From: Deltaproteobacteria bacterium
GTDB taxonomy: Bacteria; Bdellovibrionota; UBA1018; UBA923
DNA length: 5,240 bases
Assembly (NCBI GenBank): GCA_016194725.1
Contig: JACQAW010000150.1
Location: 1 to 5,240 of the forward strand
Direction: 5' to 3'
The translations under genes were made by a program, and so were the position numbers. Below, piece by piece: positions 1 to 5,240 of the stretch; position 1 is the stretch's first letter, and each line of letters starts with the position of its first letter. The notes under the pieces are model-generated. The model worked only from the letters and a program-made list of their open reading frames with translations, was not told where the DNA came from and made no database searches.

Positions 1-954
1 CTTCGGTTGAGTCGAAAAACTCATGAGGGCGTTGCTCTCGGCATCGGACTCGCACCGTTCGCAGCCGATATCGATCCGAAAGTAGCGGCCGAGCTGGCCC
101 TCGACGAGGCGCTTCGAAATGCGGCGGTCGCGGGCATGGACCCGGCGCATGCGGCTCTGGTGGATAACTTCTGCTGGCCCGACTCGGTTCCCGGCAAGGG
201 CAATCCGCAGGACGAAGCGGAAAAAAAATTGGGAGCCCTGGTCGTCACCTGTCGCCGAATTTACGAGGGCGCAGTCGAGCTGCGCATGCCTTTTGTTTCC
301 GGCAAGGACTCGATGAAAAATGATTACCGCATGGGGGACGTCAAAATCAGCGTGCCACCCACGTTGCTCATTACCGCGCTGGGCAAGGTGCACGACGTTC
401 GCCGGGTTCCGCGCGGACACGCCGTGGCTGGTGGTGCTTCTCGCCGTATCCTGTGGGTCTCAGGCCAGGATGTCATCCCGAGTGCGCTGGGTCTGCCCAA
501 GGTCGATTTTCGGCGTTCGTACGAGTTTCTGGGCATGTTCCATCAGCTCATTCGCGCCGGGCTTATCGAGTCCGCGCATGACGTCAGCGATGGCGGGTGG
601 CTTACGACGACCGCTGAAATGCTCCTGGGTACGGGCGTAGGAGCTGAGGTTGACTTTCAGCTCGGCGATTTTCGGGCAGGTGAGCCCGGTTGGGCCGCGC
701 TTTTTGGCGAGCCGGCCACGAGCTTCGTGTTGCTCGTGCGTGAAGAGGACGTAGTCGAGGTCACGGCTCAGCTTTCGGAGTTCATGGTACTCGACGTGGG
801 ACGAACGCGCAGCATGCATGTCGTGGGCGAGTCCGGTGCCCAGCCGTGCCTGGACGTAAAGGTGCGCGGCGGGCCCGAGGTGATGACCGGCAACTGGTCT
901 CTCGCAGAGCTCGACAGTGCCTACCATGGACAGGGAGTGGGAGCGCAATCATGA
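1..954 (+). CDS. purL: Phosphoribosylformylglycinamidine synthase, large subunit PurL (C-terminal part, 5' end outside the window)
   Basis: PurL is the ATP-dependent FGAM synthase: with ammonia delivered by PurQ it converts FGAR to FGAM, the fourth step of cytoplasmic purine synthesis. The frame is open from base 1, so the TTG at 7 is not a start; 317 residues are visible. Motifs, numbered from the first visible codon, are DIDP (23-26), ALDEALRN (33-40), DNFCWPD (55-61), SGKDSMKND (100-108), VKISVPPTLL (114-123) and HDVSDGG (193-199). They belong to the second PurM-like half of the protein, its N-like domain followed by the AIRS C-like domain. The protein stops without a glutaminase domain and PurQ follows as a separate gene, so this is not the fused gammaproteobacterial form. 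The GGSEY-like motif usually found shortly before the HDxSDGG region is not recognisable. The stop overlaps the purQ start (ATGA). Identity is secure; the full length and whether a PurS-like region is fused at the N-terminus cannot be seen. Confidence 0.96.
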   Translation, partial: LRLSRKTHEGVALGIGLAPFAADIDPKVAAELALDEALRNAAVAGMDPAHAALVDNFCWPDSVPGKGNPQDEAEKKLGALVVTCRRIYEGAVELRMPFVSGKDSMKNDYRMGDVKISVPPTLLITALGKVHDVRRVPRGHAVAGGASRRILWVSGQDVIPSALGLPKVDFRRSYEFLGMFHQLIRAGLIESAHDVSDGGWLTTTAEMLLGTGVGAEVDFQLGDFRAGEPGWAALFGEPATSFVLLVREEDVVEVTAQLSEFMVLDVGRTRSMHVVGESGAQPCLDVKVRGGPEVMTGNWSLAELDSAYHGQGVGAQS

Positions 955-1688
955 AAAAAGCACTTATCCTTGCCGGCGATGGCATCAACTGTGAAATTGA
1001 AACCATGCACGCGACGCGCGACGCGGGGTTTTCGCCGCAGACCTTGCACGTAAACGATTTTCTGAAAGCCAAGGGCGCGCAGCTTGCCGACACAAAACTA
1101 CTCGTGGTACCAGGGGGGTTCTCCTTTGGCGACGAGCTGGGCAGCGGAAAAATTCTTGCGCTCAAGCTCAAACACGGCGTGGGCGAGGCACTCACCACCT
1201 ATATCGACGGCGGTGGTGCAGTGCTGGGCATCTGCAATGGATTCCAGGTATTGACGCAGCTGGGTGTTTTTGGCGCGGGCGTGGTACTGACGCACAATAA
1301 GCAGGGTCAGTTTTTAAATCGCTGGGTAGGGCTTGAAATTACGGGTAAAAGCATTTTTACTGATGGCTTGAAAAAATCCGGTGTCACTCGACTGGAGTTG
1401 CCCATGAGGCACGGCGAGGGGCGTTTGATCTGCCCTGAAAATCTTCAGTCGGCGATGCTCAGCCAGGGTTCCATCGTCCTCAAGTACGAGGAAGATGTGA
1501 ATGGCGCCTGGAATCGCGCGGCGGCATTGAGCTCCCACAACGGTCGCGTCATGGGACTCATGCCACACCCTGAGGCTTTCTGGACAGAAGAGCTGCATCC
1601 CTGGGGGAACGGGCGGCACGTGCCTTTGGGCGTCGAACTTTTTCGAAGTGCGTATCATGAGCTGGTCGAATGCGGAGGAAAGTCATGA
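951..1688 (+). CDS. purQ: Phosphoribosylformylglycinamidine synthase, glutaminase subunit PurQ
   Basis: PurQ is the class I glutamine amidotransferase subunit of FGAM synthase: it hydrolyses glutamine and channels ammonia to PurL. The product is 245 residues, within the usual length for free-standing PurQ. Visible landmarks are the N-terminal GINCEIET segment (11-18), PGGFSFGDELGSGK (54-67, the oxyanion-side loop), the nucleophile Cys95 in LGICNGFQ, and the His206/Glu208 pair in MPHPE completing the catalytic triad. All key residues are present. I chose the ATG at 951 because it begins exactly at MKKALIL, is preceded by GGGAG at 939-943 with 7-base spacing, and overlaps the purL stop as ATGA. 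An in-frame ATG at 846 would add 35 residues of purL-overlapping sequence with no family support. The end overlaps purH by a second ATGA, which suggests translational coupling and balanced synthesis with PurL. Confidence 0.97.
   Translation: MKKALILAGDGINCEIETMHATRDAGFSPQTLHVNDFLKAKGAQLADTKLLVVPGGFSFGDELGSGKILALKLKHGVGEALTTYIDGGGAVLGICNGFQVLTQLGVFGAGVVLTHNKQGQFLNRWVGLEITGKSIFTDGLKKSGVTRLELPMRHGEGRLICPENLQSAMLSQGSIVLKYEEDVNGAWNRAAALSSHNGRVMGLMPHPEAFWTEELHPWGNGRHVPLGVELFRSAYHELVECGGKS
1674..1678 (+). promoter_or_regulatory. Shine-Dalgarno of purH
   Basis: GGAGG lies inside the 3' end of purQ, 6 bases before the ATG at 1685. It decides the purH start: the earlier in-frame ATG at 1670 lies upstream of this site and would add only five residues (MRRKV). 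Initiation at 1685 also gives the ATGA overlap with the purQ stop. Confidence 0.85.
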
Positions 1689-3262
1689 CTTCAAAAACGA
1701 TTGCCATCAAACGGGCGCTGCTGAGTGTCTCCAACAAATCCTATCTCGAAGAGCTGGCCAAAGTGCTCGTCGGCTTCGGGGTTGAGCTGCTGGCAACCGG
1801 TGGCACTGCCGAGAAGCTCAAACGCGCGGGCATCAAGTTTCGCGCGGTCGAGGAATTCACGGGCAACCCCGAGGCATTTGACGGCCGCATGAAAACAATC
1901 AGCTTCAAGCTTGAGAGCTCGATTCTCTTCGACCGCTCCAATCCTTCGCACGTCGAGCAGGCCACCCAGCTGGGCATCGAGCCCATCGACCTTGTGGTTT
2001 GCAACTTTTACCCGTTCGAAGAGGCCGTTTCGAAAGGGGCAAACGAATCCGAGCTCGTGCATGAAATCGATGTGGGTGGTCCGACAATGGTACGTTCGGC
2101 GGCGAAAAACTTCGGCAGCGTGCTGGTCCTGACCGATCCGACAGATTACCAGGCCGTGATGGGCGAGCTGCGCACGTTAAGCGGGCGGGTAAGCTTCGAC
2201 ACCTGCCGCAAAATGGCGGTAAAAGCTTTCGAACGAACGATGACCTATGATCGCGCGATCTTCGAAGCGTTCAACAAGCGTCCTTTGCGTTATGGTGAAA
2301 ACCCCCATCAGCAGGCGTACTTCGTGCCCGATGTCACTACCGAGCTGCCCATGAGCTGGGAGCTGCTCGAGCCAGCTGGCCTTGAGCTATCCTATAACAA
2401 TATCCTCGATGCCCAGGCGGCGCTGGGTGCCGTGCGCGACGCGCGCTTGTCGGCGCCTCATGGCCATGGGGCCTGCGCAATCGTGAAGCACAACAATCCC
2501 TGTGGCCTGGCCACGGCCCCGACGATCGACGAGGCATTCGTGCGCGCGTGGGCGGGCGATCCCGTATCGGCGTTTGGCGGCGTGATCGCGTTTTCTTCGC
2601 AGCTGACGGTGGAATGCGCGCGCATGTTCGAAGAAAAATTTGTCGAAGTCCTGCTGGCACCGGGTTTTGAAGATGGTGCCATTGAAGAGCTGCGTCGTAA
2701 GAAAAAGAAACTGCGCGTGCTGCGTATCCAATCCCTGGATACGAAGCCACCGACTCCGGCTGTGTATAGCCGCGTGCGGGTCGACGGGGGTTATCTGGTG
2801 CAGCAGCCCGATGAAGGCCTGCACGAAGAATTCCGAACGGCAACCCAGGCCAAGTTTCCGGATCATTTGGCGCCTGCCGCCCGGTTCGGGGTAGCGGCGG
2901 CAAAATGGATCAAGTCCAACGCCATCGCCATCGTCCGGGCGCTTCCCGATGGCGGGTTTCAGCTCGTCGGCATGGGCTCCGGACAGCCCAACCGAGTCGA
3001 TGCCATTCGCAAACTCGCGTTGCCCAAGGCGCACGACGTGCTCAAGGCGGCCAAAGCCGATGTGCAGTCCGCGCTCGGGGAATGTGTGCTCGTCCGTGAT
3101 GCATTTTTTCCATTTCCCGACAATATTGAGGAAGCGGCCGGAGCAGGCATCAAATACATCGTGCAGCCCGGGGGCAGCATTCGCGATGCGGAAATCATCG
3201 CGGCCTGCGACAAGCTGGGTGTGGCCATGATTCTTACGGGGCGTCGCCACTTTCGGCACTGA
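1685..3262 (+). CDS. purH: Bifunctional AICAR formyltransferase / IMP cyclohydrolase PurH
   Basis: PurH carries out the last two steps of IMP synthesis: formyl transfer from 10-formyltetrahydrofolate to AICAR, then ring closure of FAICAR. The product is 525 residues, normal for the family. The N-terminal MGS-like cyclohydrolase domain (about 8-150) shows ALLSVSNKSY, LLATGGTA (35-42), DGRMKT (66-71, Lys70), NFYPF (107-111, Tyr109), IDVGGPTMVRSAAKN (128-142, Asp129 and Lys141). The transformylase domain follows, with LRYGENPHQ (201-209), SYNNILDAQAAL (236-247), IVKHNNPCG (266-274, catalytic Lys268-His269), DPVSAFGGV (292-300), SNAIAI (411-416), GMGSGQPNRVDA (429-440), DAFFPFPDN (472-480) and the C-terminal TGRRHFRH (518-525). 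The oddity is residues 72-80, where the usual LHPKVHGGI after the KT is replaced by ISFKLESSI; the lysine remains but both histidines are gone. The neighbours on both sides support the assignment. Confidence 0.97.
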   Translation: MTSKTIAIKRALLSVSNKSYLEELAKVLVGFGVELLATGGTAEKLKRAGIKFRAVEEFTGNPEAFDGRMKTISFKLESSILFDRSNPSHVEQATQLGIEPIDLVVCNFYPFEEAVSKGANESELVHEIDVGGPTMVRSAAKNFGSVLVLTDPTDYQAVMGELRTLSGRVSFDTCRKMAVKAFERTMTYDRAIFEAFNKRPLRYGENPHQQAYFVPDVTTELPMSWELLEPAGLELSYNNILDAQAALGAVRDARLSAPHGHGACAIVKHNNPCGLATAPTIDEAFVRAWAGDPVSAFGGVIAFSSQLTVECARMFEEKFVEVLLAPGFEDGAIEELRRKKKKLRVLRIQSLDTKPPTPAVYSRVRVDGGYLVQQPDEGLHEEFRTATQAKFPDHLAPAARFGVAAAKWIKSNAIAIVRALPDGGFQLVGMGSGQPNRVDAIRKLALPKAHDVLKAAKADVQSALGECVLVRDAFFPFPDNIEEAAGAGIKYIVQPGGSIRDAEIIAACDKLGVAMILTGRRHFRH

Positions 3263-3267
3263 AGCAG

Positions 3268-4206
3268 ATGAAAAGGCTGTCTTGGATTGCAGTTCTGGTT
3301 TTGGGATTGGGTATGGAGCCTGGCGCGCTTGCCAAGCCGCACATCGGGCTCACTGAAACCGCTGCTCGTGGTTATTCGTCCACCGAAGCCGACGGCAGCT
3401 TCCACCTGGACGAAAAAGCTCAATGGGATGCCGATGTCACCTTTACCCATACGAACTCCACCACCAGCGGCAACTTGAGTACCGCCAACGAGTTCATGTT
3501 CGGAGCCACCGATTTCCTGGACGACGCCAACGACTGGCGCGGGGCCATCGATTACTGGAACGACACGACCAACAAAATTCGCTATGTTGGACCCACGGCA
3601 TCTTATACGCACACCTGGTTTGAGACCCAGGGCCGAGTCCAAGATCAAGACACCGTTGAGACCTGGGGACTGACGCTGGATCTGGGGCTAAACTTTTATT
3701 CCGCCGATGTCGACGTGACTTCCAATGGCAAAGAGGTGCGCAAAGGCACGCCCAATGTGGTCACCAAAGCCGCATCGGTAACAACCACGCAGTTTCATCC
3801 TTCGCTCACACTTGAGCATGCGTTTTATGACGAGGCGTTGGTTCCCTTTATCACTGCCGGTCATTATTTTTATTCCGTAGATCCCAATACGCTGGAATCC
3901 GCTGTCAATAAGGTGGGCGTGCGACTCTCGCCGGCCAGTACGGCCGGGGTGGATGTCCTTGTCGGTGGTTTCATCAAGAACAGCTGGGCCTTGGGCACGG
4001 TGGTTGTGGTGGCGCCAAAAACCAAACTCAAATTGGAATATGGACGCAATCAGTCAGCCACTGACGACACCTGGTCAACGGCCTATAGCGTAAAGGTCGA
4101 GCACACTTTTGGCGAGCGTTGGCGGGGTTCGCTCGGGTGGAGTCACGCCGTGCAGCAAGACGTTCCTATCGAATTTGGAACCTTGGGCCTGGCCTACCTA
4201 TTTTAA
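3268..4206 (+). CDS. Putative outer-membrane beta-barrel protein with signal peptide, family not recognised
   Basis: I do not recognise a named family for this 312-residue protein. Residues 1-22 look like a Sec signal peptide: Lys-Arg at 2-3, a hydrophobic core (about 6-15), and an A-L-A site, so cleavage after Ala22 is expected. There is no cysteine anywhere, so it is not a lipoprotein. The mature part (about 290 residues) has roughly a dozen short alternating polar/apolar stretches rich in aromatic residues, for example 103-117, 132-149, 176-186, 225-237, 270-280 and 284-293. It ends in GTLGLAYLF, with the C-terminal Phe and alternating hydrophobics that BAM substrates carry. It therefore probably sits in the outer membrane as a barrel of about 12 strands. 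It starts 5 bases after purH with no clear Shine-Dalgarno, so translation is probably coupled to purH. The in-frame ATG at 3313 would destroy the signal peptide. A porin role for purine-related solutes is a guess from context only. Confidence 0.8.
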   Translation: MKRLSWIAVLVLGLGMEPGALAKPHIGLTETAARGYSSTEADGSFHLDEKAQWDADVTFTHTNSTTSGNLSTANEFMFGATDFLDDANDWRGAIDYWNDTTNKIRYVGPTASYTHTWFETQGRVQDQDTVETWGLTLDLGLNFYSADVDVTSNGKEVRKGTPNVVTKAASVTTTQFHPSLTLEHAFYDEALVPFITAGHYFYSVDPNTLESAVNKVGVRLSPASTAGVDVLVGGFIKNSWALGTVVVVAPKTKLKLEYGRNQSATDDTWSTAYSVKVEHTFGERWRGSLGWSHAVQQDVPIEFGTLGLAYLF

Positions 4207-4268
4207 GAGGTTCTGGTTAAGTTTTTTCTTTGCTCTTCCGCGCGGCTGGGTTCAGTATCCCTGCTCTC

Positions 4269-4272
4269 GGAG
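4269..4272 (+). promoter_or_regulatory. Shine-Dalgarno of purM
   Basis: GGAG is 8 bases upstream of the ATG at 4281, in the 74-base gap (4207-4280) after the barrel gene. It supports 4281 as the purM start. The rest of that gap holds a T-rich stretch (4222-4230) and a short CCGCGCGG palindrome (4238-4245), but no promoter or terminator that I can defend. Confidence 0.7.
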
Positions 4273-4280
4273 TAATTTCA

Positions 4281-5240
4281 ATGGCAGCAAAACCCAAAAC
4301 CCAATCCGCTTATGCCAAAGCTGGAGTCGATATCGAAAAAGCCGACAAGTTTGTCGGCGCGATCGCCGACATGGTGAAGACCACTCTGAACGACAAAGTC
4401 GCCAAGAGCATCGGTGGTTATGCGGCCCTATATCAGTTGGGCGTTGATGAGTTCATTGCAGCCACCACCGACGGCGTGGGCACGAAACTCAAGCTGGCAT
4501 TCGAACTGGGCAGGCACGACACCGTGGGTATTGATCTGGTGGCGATGTCGGTCAACGACCTCATCTGCGTGGGCGCGAAGCCGCTCTTCTTTCTCGATTA
4601 TTTTGCCATCGGCAAATTGGATTTGAAAACCTCGCGTGCCGTCATCAAGGGAATCGTCGAAGGGTGCAGGCAGGGCAAGCTGGCCCTTATCGGTGGCGAG
4701 ACGGCCGAGATGCCTGGGATCTACCAGAAGGGTGAGTATGACCTCGCGGGTTTTGCGGTGGGGTTGGTTTCGCGCGAGCAGCTCATCGATGGATCCCGCG
4801 TGCGTCCCGGCGATGTCATTTTGGGAATCGAAAGTTCCGGTCCGCACAGCAATGGGTTCTCGCTCATCCGCAAGCTTTTGCAGGGCAAGACCAAAGACGC
4901 GGCGATGATGAAGGCATGCCTGGCCCCGACGCGCATCTACGTCGATCCCATTACTGCGCTCCATCATGAGCTGGGACCGCAGCTCAAGGGCCTGGCGCAC
5001 ATTACCGGAAGTGGTTTTCTGAACATCCCGCGCATCAACGACGGGGTGAATTATGATATCGTGCTGCCCGATAGCTTCGAGATGCCCAAAGTTTTCCAGG
5101 AGCTGCAAAAGCGCGGCAAGCTTTCCTGGACCGATCTTTATACGACCTTCAATATGGGTTTCGGCATGATCGCTGTCGTCGAGTCGGTGCTGGCGGTTCG
5201 CGCGCAGAATGTCCTGGAGCGCATGGGAGTGAAGTCACAC
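4281..5240 (+). CDS. purM: Phosphoribosylformylglycinamidine cyclo-ligase PurM (AIR synthetase), 3' end outside the window
   Basis: PurM uses ATP to close FGAM into aminoimidazole ribotide, the step directly after PurL/PurQ. The frame is open from the ATG at 4281 to the last base, giving 320 residues; the family is usually about 330-350, so only the tail is missing. Landmarks are SAYAKAGVDIEKAD (9-22), TTDGVGTK (62-69), GIDLVAMSVNDL (83-94), KPLFFLDYFAIGKLD (100-114), GGETAEMPGIY (138-148), DLAGFAVG (154-161), SSGPHSNGFSLIRK (185-198), HITGSGFLNIPR (240-251) and FNMGFGM (290-296). These cover the ATP-binding N-terminal domain and the C-terminal AIRS domain. The common ITGGGLxEN form is replaced by ITGSGFLN, one residue shorter, and SSGIHSNG by SSGPHSNG. 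The separation from purH by the barrel gene and a 74-base gap leaves open whether it is on the same transcript, though all genes point the same way. Confidence 0.96.
   Translation, partial: MAAKPKTQSAYAKAGVDIEKADKFVGAIADMVKTTLNDKVAKSIGGYAALYQLGVDEFIAATTDGVGTKLKLAFELGRHDTVGIDLVAMSVNDLICVGAKPLFFLDYFAIGKLDLKTSRAVIKGIVEGCRQGKLALIGGETAEMPGIYQKGEYDLAGFAVGLVSREQLIDGSRVRPGDVILGIESSGPHSNGFSLIRKLLQGKTKDAAMMKACLAPTRIYVDPITALHHELGPQLKGLAHITGSGFLNIPRINDGVNYDIVLPDSFEMPKVFQELQKRGKLSWTDLYTTFNMGFGMIAVVESVLAVRAQNVLERMGVKSH

Noticed and set aside
846..950. Extended purQ start at the in-frame ATG at 846
   Set aside because: The extra 35 residues are the purL sequence read in another frame, have no PurQ counterpart, and the ATG at 951 has a good Shine-Dalgarno and the family N-terminus.
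460..1198. Minus-strand open frames opposite purL and purQ (460-948 and 782-1198)
   Set aside because: Both are shadows of confidently identified genes and overlap each other; no ribosome site or family resemblance seen.
2387..3259. 290-codon open frame on the minus strand opposite purH
   Set aside because: It lies wholly opposite a well-conserved purH, shows no recognisable motif, and long antisense frames are expected from the codon bias of fairly GC-rich genes.
4175..4227. Possible rho-independent terminator: GAACCT (4178-4183) with AGGTTC (4208-4213), then six Ts at 4222-4227
   Set aside because: The loop is about 24 bases, the perfect stem only six with further wobble pairs, and the T-run is displaced from the stem; too weak to call. 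A folding calculation or 3'-end mapping would settle it.
4238..4245. CCGCGCGG palindrome in the gap before purM, as an operator candidate
   Set aside because: An eight-base GC palindrome is expected by chance at this composition and there is no second copy or known purine-regulator consensus.
4230..4258. Possible promoter for purM: TTGCTC and CAGTAT with 17-base spacing
   Set aside because: Each box matches only three of six consensus bases, which is chance level; transcription start mapping would be needed.
4428..5108. 226-codon open frame on the minus strand near the right end
   Set aside because: It is opposite purM, whose motifs are unmistakable on the plus strand; no protein-like features in the antisense product.

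Overview
The window is a co-directional (+ strand) run of de novo purine biosynthesis genes with one unrelated-looking gene inside it. The order is purL (3' part only, open at base 1), purQ, purH, a secreted outer-membrane beta-barrel-like protein of unknown family, and purM (open at base 5240). Nothing convincing is encoded on the minus strand. I see no RNA genes, mobile elements, CRISPR array or notable repeats.

Layout: 1-954 is the C-terminal third or so of the large FGAM synthase subunit. 951-1688 is its glutaminase subunit PurQ. 1685-3262 is the bifunctional PurH. purL/purQ and purQ/purH each overlap by an ATGA stop-start, with a good Shine-Dalgarno upstream, so these three are very probably one translationally coupled transcript. 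The fourth gene (3268-4206) begins 5 bases after the purH stop, has a clear N-terminal signal peptide and ends in a C-terminal phenylalanine strand typical of outer-membrane beta-barrels. A 74-base gap with no convincing promoter or terminator leads to purM (4281 to the window end).

Together PurL and PurQ convert FGAR to FGAM, PurM closes FGAM to AIR, and PurH performs the last two steps from AICAR to IMP. The other steps of the pathway are not in the window.

The organism is a Gram-negative bacterium with fairly high G+C (high fifties per cent by eye, not counted). The PurL is the DNFCWPD / SGKDSMKND type with a separate PurQ, and PurM carries an ITG-x-GFLN type motif. From memory this combination suits the former Deltaproteobacteria and neighbouring phyla (for example Bdellovibrionota or Myxococcota) better than Gammaproteobacteria, but the lineage is an inference. 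The main oddities are the barrel gene inside the purine operon and a PurH whose otherwise near-invariant KTLHPKVHGG segment is replaced. I did not find a clear new multi-gene system.
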